DNA of 64,000 nucleotides, from contig NZ_JBEAAM010000019.1 in assembly GCF_040066175.1 (NCBI RefSeq), forward strand, positions 8,528-72,527, in the 5' to 3' direction. Shown piece by piece: positions 1 to 9,778 of this stretch. This stretch comes from Solimonas sp040066175 (GTDB lineage Bacteria; Pseudomonadota; Gammaproteobacteria; Nevskiales; Nevskiaceae). The position numbers were made by a program, and so were the translations under genes. Every line of letters starts with the position of its first letter. Within the stretch, counting starts at the first letter, position 1. The notes under the pieces were generated by a model. That model was given only the letters and a program-made list of their open reading frames with translations, made no database searches and was not told the DNA's origin.

Positions 1-507
1 GATCGTGCTGGCACCGGCGTGACGGATCGCGTTGGTGACCGCCTCGCGCATGATGCGGAACAGGTTGAGCGCGCTGGCGCCCACCACCGCGACATCCGGC
101 GTCGCCGGATCCTGACGCCAGCCGAGTTCGACGTTGAAGGCTTCGAGACGCTGCTCCATCTCGTCGCGGATCTGTGCCAGCACCTCCAGCAGCGTGCCCG
201 GCGGGCGGCGCGAGCGCGAGACGATGTCGCGCAGGTCGTAGATGATCGAGCGCACCAGGTCGGCGTGGCGCACGTCGCCGACCGTGTGCAGCAGCGCCAG
301 CAGCTTGACGCCGATGTCGTCGTGCAGGTCACGGAAGATCTTGGCGCGCTCCTCAGCCGCGATGCGCTCGCGCTCACGCGGATCGGGCACACTCGGCGTC
401 TCGCGCAGCCGCGCCTGGGCCGCGCGCGCCTGCCGCCGCCAGTACCACAGGCCGTAGCTCGCGCCCCCTGCGACCAGCAGCGCGCTCAGGAACAGGATCT
501 CGATCAC
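1..507 (-). CDS. Sensor histidine kinase, NarX/LuxR-linked type (C-terminus cut by window edge)
   Basis: The reading frame runs off the left edge of the window, so only the first 169 codons are seen. It starts at a GTG. The first ~22 residues form one hydrophobic membrane segment (starting VIEILFLSALL), followed by a short basic linker. A HisKA_3-type phosphoacceptor region carries RDLHDDIGVKL, with His about residue 62. Near the cut comes the start of the ATPase domain, with the N-box REAVTNAIRHAG. That N-box and the H-box are typical of kinases that phosphorylate NarL/LuxR-type regulators. A partner regulator would be expected outside the window. It is divergent from cutA with a 66-bp gap. 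An in-frame GTG at 564-562 is an alternative start. The signal sensed cannot be told. Confidence 0.8.
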   Translation of the reverse strand, partial: MIEILFLSALLVAGGASYGLWYWRRQARAAQARLRETPSVPDPRERERIAAEERAKIFRDLHDDIGVKLLALLHTVGDVRHADLVRSIIYDLRDIVSRSRRPPGTLLEVLAQIRDEMEQRLEAFNVELGWRQDPATPDVAVVGASALNLFRIMREAVTNAIRHAGASTI

Positions 508-573
508 GTCGAATGGGTCGTGTGGCGGTGCGCGGCCTTTGTCGTCCGTGCCGCGGCGGGACACAATATACGC

Positions 574-885
574 ATGTCCGTGGCCCTTGCCCTCGTCACC
601 TGCCCGGCCGACGCCGCCGACGCGCTGGCCGACCTGCTGGTGCGCACGCGCGTCGCCGCCTGCGTCAACATCCTGCCCGGACTGCGCTCGGTGTACCGCT
701 GGAACGGCGATGTCTGCCGCGACGACGAGGTGCTGCTGCTGATCAAACACCCGGCCGAGCGCTTCGACGCGCTGCGCGAGGCGGTGCTGTCGCTGCATCC
801 CTACGAACTTCCGGAGATCGTCGCGGTCGATCTGGACCGCGGGCATCCGCCCTATCTGCAGTGGGTGCTCGACGCCTGCCGCTGA
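574..885 (+). CDS. cutA: CutA divalent-cation tolerance protein
   Basis: A 103-residue protein with the compact alpha/beta trimer-forming fold of the CutA1 family. It begins with a beta-strand (ALALVTCP), then the conserved segment ACVNILPGLRSVYRW and a C-terminal PYELPEIVAVDL. Family members were linked to copper tolerance in E. coli, but their biochemical role is still unsettled. The ATG at 574 was chosen because the frame upstream of it overlaps the divergent kinase gene and does not resemble CutA. A thioredoxin-like gene follows 36 bp downstream. In E. coli and relatives cutA likewise sits beside a disulfide-exchange gene (dsbD), so the pairing is reasonable. Confidence 0.93.
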   Translation: MSVALALVTCPADAADALADLLVRTRVAACVNILPGLRSVYRWNGDVCRDDEVLLLIKHPAERFDALREAVLSLHPYELPEIVAVDLDRGHPPYLQWVLDACR

Positions 886-921
886 CCCGCACACGTCGAT
901 CCGTCTTCTACCGACCACCGC

Positions 922-1440
922 ATGCGCCAGGGATTCGCTGTGCTCGCGCTGGCCCTCGTGGCCGGCATCGCCGGCTTCTACGCCTATCAGCGGATCGACC
1001 GCAGCCCCGCGCTGATCGGCCGCGAGGCACCGCCACTGGTGCTGCGGGACGCTGCCGGCCAGGCGCACGCGCTGGCCGCGCTGCGCGGCCGGTGGGTGTT
1101 GCTGAACTTCTGGGCGTCGTGGTGCGCACCCTGCATGGACGAACTGCCGCTGCTGGTCGATGCGCAGCGCCGCTACGCGGCGCAGGGCCTGCAGATTCTC
1201 GGCCCCGCACTGGACGACGCCGACGCCGTCGCGCCGGTGATCGCGCGCTTCGGCATCAATTACCCGGTGATGCCGGATTTCGCCGCGGCCGACGCGGCGA
1301 TGCAGGCGCTGGGCAATGATCGCGGCGCGCTGCCGTACAGCGTGCTGATCGATCCGCAGGGCCGCATCGCCGACCGCGTACTGGGCGGCCTGTCGCGGGA
1401 TGCGCTGGAAAGCCTGATTACCTCGAACCTCGGCCAGTGA
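922..1440 (+). CDS. TlpA/ResA-like membrane-anchored thioredoxin
   Basis: This 172-residue protein has an N-terminal hydrophobic segment (about residues 4-20) that acts as a signal anchor, so the catalytic domain should face the periplasm. The thioredoxin-fold domain shows the redox motif FWASWCAPCMDELP with Cys68 and Cys71. A later LPYSVLID supplies the cis-proline region. Such proteins reduce or isomerise periplasmic disulfides, for example during cytochrome c maturation or copper delivery. It lies 36 bp downstream of cutA and is probably co-transcribed with it. No ccm genes are nearby, so it is not called DsbE/CcmG. Confidence 0.85.
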   Translation: MRQGFAVLALALVAGIAGFYAYQRIDRSPALIGREAPPLVLRDAAGQAHALAALRGRWVLLNFWASWCAPCMDELPLLVDAQRRYAAQGLQILGPALDDADAVAPVIARFGINYPVMPDFAAADAAMQALGNDRGALPYSVLIDPQGRIADRVLGGLSRDALESLITSNLGQ

Positions 1441-1567
1441 CGCGCCAGAACCGGCAGCCAGCCTCGATTGCATAGGATTTTGCGGCGATCTGCGGCCAAT
1501 TTCGCCCATCTTGTATTGTTCGGATCCACTCGTGCAGAATGCGGCGACCTCGTGCACGAGCCGAACC

Positions 1568-2014
1568 TTGAGCCGCCTGCTGCTGATCAACGGACCGAAC
1601 CTGAATCTGCTGGGCACCCGTGAACCGGGCGTTTACGGCAGCCGCACGCTACCCGACATCGAACAGCAGCTGCGCGACGAGGCGCATGCGCTGGGGCACG
1701 CGCTCGACTGCTTCCAGAGCAATCACGAGGGCGCGCTGGTGGACCGCGTCCAGCAGGCGCGCGGCGACGGCACGCAGTTCATCCTGATCAATCCCGGCGC
1801 CTACACCCACAGCAGCATCGCCCTGCGCGACGCGCTGCTGGGCGTCGCCCTCCCGTTCATCGAGATTCACCTGTCCAACGTGCACGCGCGGGAGCCTTTC
1901 CGCCGGCACTCGTACCTGTCCGACATCGCCGCAGGCGTCATCGTCGGCTGCGGGCCGCTGGGCTACCGCCTCGCCCTGCTCGCCGCGAATGAACGCCTCA
2001 CGGCCAAGAACTGA
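1568..2014 (+). CDS. aroQ: 3-dehydroquinate dehydratase, type II
   Basis: AroQ converts 3-dehydroquinate to 3-dehydroshikimate in the shikimate pathway as a cytosolic dodecamer. The 148-residue product shows the family hallmarks in order: NGPNLNLLGTREP at the start, with the lid loop and catalytic Tyr after it (GVYGS), then SNHEG, NPGAYTHSS and EIHLSNVHAREPFR. The start chosen is the TTG at 1568, because it places SRLLLINGPNL at the N-terminus as in other type II enzymes. A TTG at 1511 would add 19 residues without family similarity. accB follows after 17 bp; an aroQ-accB-accC arrangement is common in gammaproteobacteria. Confidence 0.93.
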   Translation: MSRLLLINGPNLNLLGTREPGVYGSRTLPDIEQQLRDEAHALGHALDCFQSNHEGALVDRVQQARGDGTQFILINPGAYTHSSIALRDALLGVALPFIEIHLSNVHAREPFRRHSYLSDIAAGVIVGCGPLGYRLALLAANERLTAKN

Positions 2015-2031
2015 AGCCCTCGGGGGGCCCA

Positions 2032-2505
2032 ATGGATTTGCGCAAGATCAAGACCTTGATTGAGCTGGTGGAACAGAGCGGCATTTCCGAACTGGAAGTC
2101 CGCGAGGGCGAGGAGTCGGTGCGCATCAGCCGGCAGACGCTCGCGGCCGCCGCGCCGGTCCCGTACCTGCCGCCGCCGGTTCCCGCGCTCGCCGCCGCCC
2201 CGACGCCCGCACCCGCGGCCGCCGCGGCCGGCGCACCCACCGCACCGCCCACCGCGGCCAAGACGGACAACCGGCACATCGTGCGCGCGCCAATGGTCGG
2301 CACCTTCTACCGCGCGCCGTCGCCGGGCGCCAAGGCCTTCGTCGAGGTCGGCCAGACGGTCAAGGTCGGCCAGGTGCTGTGCATCATCGAGGCGATGAAG
2401 ATGCTCAACCAGATCGAAGCCGACAAGGCCGGCGTGATCGTCGAGATCCTGGTCGAGAACGAAAAGCCGGTCGAATTCGACCAGCCGCTGTTCGCGATCG
2501 AGTGA
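2032..2505 (+). CDS. accB: Biotin carboxyl carrier protein of acetyl-CoA carboxylase
   Basis: AccB carries the biotin that AccC carboxylates and that the carboxyltransferase uses to make malonyl-CoA, the first step of fatty acid synthesis. The 157-residue protein has an N-terminal domain starting MDLRKIKTLIELVEQSGI. A long Ala/Pro-rich linker follows (about residues 40-78). The biotinyl domain carries EAMKM, with Lys123 the biotinylation site, and the terminal strand LFAIE is the usual ending. accC starts 31 bp downstream, so the two are almost certainly one operon. Confidence 0.97.
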   Translation: MDLRKIKTLIELVEQSGISELEVREGEESVRISRQTLAAAAPVPYLPPPVPALAAAPTPAPAAAAAGAPTAPPTAAKTDNRHIVRAPMVGTFYRAPSPGAKAFVEVGQTVKVGQVLCIIEAMKMLNQIEADKAGVIVEILVENEKPVEFDQPLFAIE

Positions 2506-2536
2506 GAGGAAGCGCCACCGGACGCGGTTCCTCCCC

Positions 2537-3898
2537 ATGAAGAACATCCAGAAGATCCTGATCGCGAACCGCGGCGAGATCGCCCTGCGCATCCTGCGCT
2601 GCTGCCGCCAGCTCGGCATCAAGACCGTGGCGGTCTATTCCACCGCCGACCGCGAGCAGAAACACGTCGCGCTGGCCGACGAGGCCGTGTGCATCGGCCC
2701 GGCGCAGGCTGCCCGCAGCTACCTCAACATGGCGGCGATCATCTCGGCCGCCGAAGTCACGCAGGCCGACGCGATCCACCCGGGTTACGGCTTCCTGTCC
2801 GAGAACGCGGACTTCGCCGAGTCGGTGGAAAAGTCCGGCTTCATCTTCATCGGCCCGCGACCCGAAACCATCCGCCTGATGGGCTCCAAGACCAATGCCA
2901 AGGCGGCGATGATCGCGGCCGGCGTGCCCTGTGTGCCCGGTTCCGACGGCGTGCTGCCGGACGACGAACAGACCTGCATCGACATCGCCGCCAGGGTCGG
3001 CTATCCGGTGCTGATCAAGGCGGCGGCCGGCGGCGGCGGACGCGGCATGCACGTCGTGCACAGCCAGAGCGAGCTGATCCAGAAGATCCAGCTCGCGCGC
3101 AGCGAGGCGCAGGCCGCGTTCCGCGACGGCAGCGTGTTCATGGAGAAGTACCTGGAGACGCCGCGGCACATCGAGTTCCAGGTGCTGTCCGACGGCCAGG
3201 GCCACGCGATCCATCTGGGTGAGCGCGACTGCTCGATGCAGCGGCGCAACCAGAAGGTCGTCGAGGAATCCCCGGCGCCCGGCATCACGCCGGCGCAGCG
3301 CGCCGAAGTCGGCGGCCTGTGCGTCGAGGCCTGCAAGCGCATCGGCTACCGCGGCGCCGGCACCTTCGAGTTCCTTTACGAGGACGGCCGTTTCTTCTTC
3401 ATCGAGATGAACACGCGCATCCAGGTCGAGCATCCGGTGACCGAGATGGTCACCGGCATCGACCTGATCCGCGAGATGATCCAGATCGCCGACGGCGAGC
3501 CGCTGCGCCTGCGCCAGAGCGACATCGAAATGCGCGGCCACGCGATCGAGTGCCGCATCAACGCCGAACACCCGCGCAGCTTCGTGCCATCGCCGGGAGA
3601 GATCCGGAAGTACCACGCGCCGGGCGGCCCGGGCATCCGCATCGACTCGCACTGCTACGCCGGCTACCGCGTGCCGCCGCACTACGACTCGATGATCGGC
3701 AAGCTGATCGCCTACGGCCGCGACCGCGACACCGCGCTCGCGCGCATGAGCCAGGCGCTCGCCGAGATGGTGATCGAGGGCATCCACGTCAACATCCCGC
3801 TGCAGCGCCGCATCATGGCCGACGAGGTGTTCGCGCAGGGCCTGCATCACATCCACTACCTCGAACACATCCTCGCCGAGTGGTCGCAGGAGACCTGA
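2537..3898 (+). CDS. accC: Biotin carboxylase subunit of acetyl-CoA carboxylase
   Basis: AccC carboxylates the biotin on AccB using ATP and bicarbonate. At 453 residues it has normal family length. The N-terminal biotin carboxylase domain opens with KILIANRGEIALRI. The ATP-grasp domain has the glycine-rich loop KAAAGGGGRGM, the metal-binding region FIEMNTRIQVEHPVTE and the catalytic RINAE. The gene ends 11 bp before the GTG of recQ. A second, longer frame that overlaps its 3' half is only the upstream extension of recQ and is not a gene. Confidence 0.97.
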   Translation: MKNIQKILIANRGEIALRILRCCRQLGIKTVAVYSTADREQKHVALADEAVCIGPAQAARSYLNMAAIISAAEVTQADAIHPGYGFLSENADFAESVEKSGFIFIGPRPETIRLMGSKTNAKAAMIAAGVPCVPGSDGVLPDDEQTCIDIAARVGYPVLIKAAAGGGGRGMHVVHSQSELIQKIQLARSEAQAAFRDGSVFMEKYLETPRHIEFQVLSDGQGHAIHLGERDCSMQRRNQKVVEESPAPGITPAQRAEVGGLCVEACKRIGYRGAGTFEFLYEDGRFFFIEMNTRIQVEHPVTEMVTGIDLIREMIQIADGEPLRLRQSDIEMRGHAIECRINAEHPRSFVPSPGEIRKYHAPGGPGIRIDSHCYAGYRVPPHYDSMIGKLIAYGRDRDTALARMSQALAEMVIEGIHVNIPLQRRIMADEVFAQGLHHIHYLEHILAEWSQET

Positions 3899-3909
3899 AT
3901 CCCGGTGCG

Positions 3910-5760
<1,851 letters not shown>

Positions 5761-5908
5761 GCGACGCGCGCTTCCGGGTCACCGGCCGCGGCCGCAGGTC
5801 CGGGGCCTTCATCGGCGAACGCCCGCCCGGTATCGTGCAGAACCGTATGCCGCGGCCGCCGTCCGTGACGATCCGGCTGCAGACGACTTGCACGTCCTGG
5901 AGGCATCG

Positions 5909-6715
5909 ATGAACCAACCCAGCGACGCCAGTGACGAGGCGCTGTTCGCATCCGTCGGCGGGCCGGTCGGCGGCCGGCGGCGGCTCGCCCTGCTGCAGGC
6001 AATCGCCGCAACCGGTTCGCTGGTCAAGGCCGCCAAGGCGGCCGGCTTCAGCTACAAGGGCGCCTGGGACGCGGTCGAGGCGATGAACAATCTCGCCGAA
6101 GGCACGCTGGTCACGCGCACGACCGGCGGCCGGGGCGGCGGCGGCACATGGCTCACGCCGCGCGGTCGGGAACTGCTGGCAATGTACGAGAAGCTGCTCG
6201 AAGGTCAGCGCGGACTGGTGGCCCGCATCGGCCGCGAGCACGCCAGCGCCGCGCGCGACCTGCCGGTGCTCGGCCGCATCGCCATGCTCAGCAGTGCGCG
6301 CAACCAGTTCGTCGGCCGTGTCACGGCGCTGCGCCGCGGCACCGTCAACGACGAGGTCGAGCTGGAGATCGCCGGCGGCCAGCGCCTGTTCGCGACCGTG
6401 ACGCACGGCAGCGCACACACGATGCGCCTGAAGACGGGCGTGCCGCTGACCGCGCTGATCAAGGCATCCTGGGTGCTGCTGGCGTCCGGCGCGCCGGACG
6501 CGCGACGCTGTTCGGCCGGCAACCAGCTCGGCGGCACCGTCGCCCGCGTGCAGAAGGGCGCGGTTAATTCCGAAGTCGTGCTCGCCCTCGATAGCGGCCT
6601 GGCGATCGCCGCGATCGTCTCGAACACCGGCCTCAAGGATCTCGGCCTCAGGAAGGGCGAGCCGGCCACCGCGATGTTCAACGCCGCCAGCGTGATTCTC
6701 GTCCGCCTCGACTGA
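5909..6715 (+). CDS. modE: ModE molybdate-responsive transcription regulator
   Basis: ModE binds molybdate and represses molybdate uptake genes. The 268-residue product matches full-length ModE. An N-terminal winged helix-turn-helix is seen in TGSLVKAAKAAGFSYKGAW, followed by the glycine-rich wing (GGRGGGGTWLTP). Two tandem Mop/TOBE molybdate-binding domains follow at about residues 125-190 and 197-265, each with a GxVxxxxxGxVNxEV-like strand. The ATG at 5909 is supported by GGAGG seven bases upstream. A ModE-type operator lies just upstream of the porin-mod operon that follows, so ModE probably controls it. The stop codon lies inside a 9-bp direct repeat flanking a possible small mobile element. 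Confidence 0.93.
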   Translation: MNQPSDASDEALFASVGGPVGGRRRLALLQAIAATGSLVKAAKAAGFSYKGAWDAVEAMNNLAEGTLVTRTTGGRGGGGTWLTPRGRELLAMYEKLLEGQRGLVARIGREHASAARDLPVLGRIAMLSSARNQFVGRVTALRRGTVNDEVELEIAGGQRLFATVTHGSAHTMRLKTGVPLTALIKASWVLLASGAPDARRCSAGNQLGGTVARVQKGAVNSEVVLALDSGLAIAAIVSNTGLKDLGLRKGEPATAMFNAASVILVRLD

Positions 6716-6879
6716 GAGGCTGTGAGTAAATCAACCGCATTTCTCGAACTCCCAATTTCGACTCACCGGAGGCCGAAAATGGGCAGCGTAGGCGTGCTGA
6801 AAGCCGATTTAGCCGCTGCAAATCCGCATCTACATCGCTGTGGCGCGCTGCGTCGAGAACGTCACAAACTCTGAGAGGC
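6712..6879. mobile_element. MITE-like 150-bp insertion with flanking direct repeat (candidate)
   Basis: The nonamer CTGAGAGGC occurs at 6712-6720 and again at 6871-6879. The 150 bp between them carry no credible gene and are a little AT-richer than the surroundings. The ends are loosely inverted: AGGCTGTGA near the left edge, and AGTTTGTGA when the right edge is read on the other strand. This looks like a small non-autonomous element with a target-site duplication, inserted exactly at the modE stop codon (6713-6715). No transposase is present. It could also be a chance repeat or a decayed insertion-sequence end. Only one copy is seen in the window. Confidence 0.4.
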
Positions 6880-6918
6880 GCTTGCCGCACCGGCAAACCT
6901 GGCGCCGACCGCGACTGC

Positions 6919-6942
6919 CGTTATATAGTTTTGTATATATCG
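6919..6942. promoter_or_regulatory. ModE-binding Mo-box upstream of the porin-modABC operon
   Basis: The sequence CGTTATATA-N6-TATATATCG is a nearly perfect inverted repeat with AT-rich TATATA half-sites. This is the layout known for ModE operators in front of modABC in enterobacteria. It lies 18 bp upstream of the porin start codon and 204 bp downstream of modE itself. The position is consistent with repression of the porin-modABC operon by molybdate-loaded ModE. The half-site TATATA could double as the -10 region. Confidence 0.8.
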
Positions 6943-6960
6943 CGGATCAGCGCACGGGAC

Positions 6961-8319
6961 ATGACCGGAAGGGGACTCGCCACCACCTTGGTGACGCTGC
7001 TGGCGGCTGGGCCGCTGTGGGCGCAAGGCGCAACCGGACCGCCTCCGGCGTGGATCCTCGACGGCAGCCTGCGCGTGCGCGTGGAGACCATCGACAACAC
7101 CTTCCGCCCCGGCCTCGCCGAACACGACCGACTGCTGTCGCTACGCACGACGCTGTTCGCGGAGTACGCGCGCGCCCCGTGGCGCTGGGGCGGCGAGCTG
7201 TTCGACAGCCGCGCCTACGGCCAGCAGGAACGCTCGGCAGCCGGCACCAGTGAGGTCAATGCCCTCGAGCTCGCGCAACTGTACGCGGCGTATACACCCG
7301 GCCATGGCTGGGCGGGTCTGCACGAATCCCGCCTCACGGCGGGCCGCTTCACGATGGACGTCGGTTCGCGGCGGCTGGTCGCGCGCAACCGCTTCCGCAA
7401 TACGACCAATGCGTTCACCGGGCTGCGATTCGATGGCGAGATCGGCGCGGACCGGTCATTGACCCTGTTCTGGACGATGCCGCACACGCGCCTGCCGAGC
7501 GATCGGTTGGGGATCGAGCACAACGGCGTGGAATGGGACCGCGAAAGTCCCGACCTGCAGTTCTTCGGCGGCTCCTGGACCCGCCCCGGACTCGGAGGTG
7601 GCAGCGCGGAACTCTACGCCTACGGCTTGCTGGAGCGGGATGCGGACGGCCACCCCACGCGCAACCGCCGCCTGTGGACGCCGGGGCTTCGCCTTTATCG
7701 CACCAGCCGCATCGGGCAGACGGACTACGACCTGGAATTCGCCTGGCAGACCGGGCAGGCGCGCGCCTCCAGCGCCGACAGCGACACCCGGGATCTCGAC
7801 GTGTCAGCCTATTTCCTGCACGCCGAAGTCGGCCACTGCCTCCCCGCATCCGCATCGCCACGGGGGGCGCTGTTCCTCGACGTGGCCAGCGGCGACGGTC
7901 GCAGTCCGCACACCTACAAGCGCTTCGATACCTTATTCGGTGCGCGACGCAGCGAGTACGGACCGACCAGCCTCTACGGTGCAATCGCGCGCGCCAACCT
8001 GCTGTCGCCCGGTCTGCGGCTGGACCTGCGGCCGGATGCGCGCTGGGACGGCTTCGTCGCCTGGCGCGCGCTCTGGCTCGAAGATCGCCATGACGGCTTC
8101 TCCGGCACCGGCGTGCGCGATGCCAGCGGCGCATCTGGCCGCTTCGCCGGCCACCAGTTCGAACTCAATGTCCGTCACTGGCTGAGCGCCGAGACCCTGC
8201 GGCTGGACGCCGGCGTCGCCGTGCTGGCGCGCGGACCGTTCTTGAAGGATGCGCCGAACGCGAACGGCTACGGCGATACGACCTACGCCTATCTCGATGC
8301 CACGTACAGCTTCCGATGA
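6961..8319 (+). CDS. Outer-membrane beta-barrel (alginate-export/AlgE-like) of the molybdate operon
   Basis: The 452-residue protein starts with a signal peptide (MTGRGLATTLVTLLAAGPLWAQ). The rest alternates short hydrophobic and polar strands rich in aromatic residues and ends in YLDATYSFR, with the C-terminal Phe-Arg typical of barrels inserted by Bam. The pattern, including AGRFTMDVGSRRLVARNRFRN and the late FEL-VRHWL strand, recalls the alginate-export (AlgE-like) barrel family. The ATG at 6961 is preferred over a TTG at 6931 because it starts the signal peptide and lies after the Mo-box. Its stop overlaps the modA start (ATGA). Context suggests a channel for molybdate or a related oxyanion; this is inferred, not shown. 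Confidence 0.75.
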   Translation: MTGRGLATTLVTLLAAGPLWAQGATGPPPAWILDGSLRVRVETIDNTFRPGLAEHDRLLSLRTTLFAEYARAPWRWGGELFDSRAYGQQERSAAGTSEVNALELAQLYAAYTPGHGWAGLHESRLTAGRFTMDVGSRRLVARNRFRNTTNAFTGLRFDGEIGADRSLTLFWTMPHTRLPSDRLGIEHNGVEWDRESPDLQFFGGSWTRPGLGGGSAELYAYGLLERDADGHPTRNRRLWTPGLRLYRTSRIGQTDYDLEFAWQTGQARASSADSDTRDLDVSAYFLHAEVGHCLPASASPRGALFLDVASGDGRSPHTYKRFDTLFGARRSEYGPTSLYGAIARANLLSPGLRLDLRPDARWDGFVAWRALWLEDRHDGFSGTGVRDASGASGRFAGHQFELNVRHWLSAETLRLDAGVAVLARGPFLKDAPNANGYGDTTYAYLDATYSFR

Positions 8320-9098
8320 GACACGCCATGGCCCGACTGCTGTGTCTGCTCGCCACCGGGCTGCTGGCACCCGCACTGTTCGCACAGCAAGTGCCGGTGG
8401 TGGCCGCCGCCGCGGACCTCAAGTTCGCGCTGGAGGACATCGCGGCCACCTTCCAAGCGGACAGCGGGCAGCGCGTGAAGCTGAGCTTCGGCTCGTCCGG
8501 CACCTTCGCCACGCAGATCCGCAATGGCGCCCCGTATGCGATGTATCTGTCGGCGGACGAGGACTATGTCCTGCAGCTCCACAAGGACGGCTACACGCGC
8601 GATGCGGGCACGCTCTACGCGATCGGCCGCATCGTGCTGATGGCGCCGCCGTCGTCGGAGCTGGCCGTGGACGGCGAACTCAAGGGCCTCGCCGAGGCGC
8701 TCAGGGCCGGCCGGATCGCGCGCTTCGCCATCGCCAATCCCGAGCACGCGCCCTACGGCCGGCGCGCCGAGGAAGCCCTGCGCCACGCCGGGCTGTGGGA
8801 CGCGATCCGGCCGAAACTGGTGTTCGGCGAAAACGTCTCGCAGGCGGCGCAGTTCGCCACCAGCGGTTCGGCGGCCGGCGGCATCATCGCGCTGTCGCTG
8901 GCGCGCGCGCCGCAGATGCAGGATCAGGGACGCTACGCCCTGATCCCCGCCGGGTGGCACGAACCGCTGAAGCAACGCATGGTGCTGTTGAAGCGCGCCG
9001 ACGCGACCGCCGAGTCGTTCTACCGTTATCTCCAGGCGCCTGCCGCGCGCAGCGTGATGCGCCGCTACGGCTTCGTGCTGCCGGACGAGGCCGACTGA
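8316..9098 (+). CDS. modA: Molybdate ABC transporter, periplasmic binding protein
   Basis: ModA captures molybdate in the periplasm and delivers it to ModB. The 260-residue protein has a signal peptide (to about residue 24, ending ALFAQ), then VVAAAADLKFALEDIAATF and the oxyanion-binding loop SFGSSGTFATQIRNG. FAIANPEHAPYGRRAEE and the region FVLPDEAD at the end are typical of ModA. The start overlaps the porin stop by four bases, and its own stop overlaps the modB ATG (TGATG), so translation is coupled. An ATG four codons further in (8328) is an alternative start. Confidence 0.93.
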   Translation: MRHAMARLLCLLATGLLAPALFAQQVPVVAAAADLKFALEDIAATFQADSGQRVKLSFGSSGTFATQIRNGAPYAMYLSADEDYVLQLHKDGYTRDAGTLYAIGRIVLMAPPSSELAVDGELKGLAEALRAGRIARFAIANPEHAPYGRRAEEALRHAGLWDAIRPKLVFGENVSQAAQFATSGSAAGGIIALSLARAPQMQDQGRYALIPAGWHEPLKQRMVLLKRADATAESFYRYLQAPAARSVMRRYGFVLPDEAD

Positions 9099-9778
9099 TG
9101 GACTGGCAGGCACTCAGGCTCACGCTGCAACTCGGCGCCGTGACGGTGCTGCTGCTGCTGCCCGCCGCCTTGTTCGCAGGCCGCGGGCTGGCCTATGGAC
9201 GTTTCCGCGGCCGCGCCGTGGTCGAGGCACTGCTGGCCGTGCCGCTGGTGCTGCCGCCCACCGTCGTCGGCTATTACCTGCTGGTCGGTCTCGGCGGCCG
9301 CTCGCCGATCGGCCAGTGGATCGAGGGTCTCACCGGCGCGCCGCTGGTGTTTCACTTTTCCGGGCTGGTGGTGGCCTCGCTGATCGTCAACATCCCGTTC
9401 GCGGTGCAGCCGATCCAGCGTGCCTTCGAGACCATCCCGGACGAAGTGCGCGATGCCGCCGCCTGCTGCGGCATGGGTTTCTGGCGGACGCTGCTGCGCG
9501 TGGAACTGCCGCTGGCCTGGCCCGGCGTGCTGACCGGCCTGGTGCTGACCTTCGCGCACACGCTCGGCGAGTTCGGCGTGGTGCTGATGGTCGGCGGCAG
9601 CATCCCGGGCGAGACCAAGACCGTGGCGATCGCGATCTACGACCGCGTGCAGGCTTTCGACTTCCGCTCGGCCGGGCAGATGTCGCTGCTGCTGCTGCTG
9701 TTCTCGGTGACCGTCCTGGCCACCGCCACCGCGCTCGGCCAGCGCTACGGGAGGCGGCGTGTCCTGCCGCAGCTCTGA
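9098..9778 (+). CDS. modB: Molybdate ABC transporter permease
   Basis: ModB is the inner-membrane channel subunit of the ModABC molybdate importer. The 226-residue protein is strongly hydrophobic with five or more transmembrane helices. It contains the EAA loop that contacts the ATPase (EVRDAAACCGMGFWRTLLRVELP). PLVLPPTVVGYYLL and FAHTLGEFGVVLMVGG are conserved ModB segments. The ATG overlaps the modA stop as TGATG, and the 3' end overlaps modC by 20 bp. Confidence 0.95.
   Translation: MDWQALRLTLQLGAVTVLLLLPAALFAGRGLAYGRFRGRAVVEALLAVPLVLPPTVVGYYLLVGLGGRSPIGQWIEGLTGAPLVFHFSGLVVASLIVNIPFAVQPIQRAFETIPDEVRDAAACCGMGFWRTLLRVELPLAWPGVLTGLVLTFAHTLGEFGVVLMVGGSIPGETKTVAIAIYDRVQAFDFRSAGQMSLLLLLFSVTVLATATALGQRYGRRRVLPQL

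Noticed and set aside
3319..3909. Upstream part of the recQ frame inside accC, as a possible accC-recQ fusion
   Set aside because: The text has no domain and accC in the other frame is intact; a GTG after the accC stop gives a normal RecQ.
6716..6960. A molybdenum-cofactor riboswitch before the mod operon
   Set aside because: No conserved Moco-motif stems were recognised; a protein operator (Mo-box) and modE explain the regulation.
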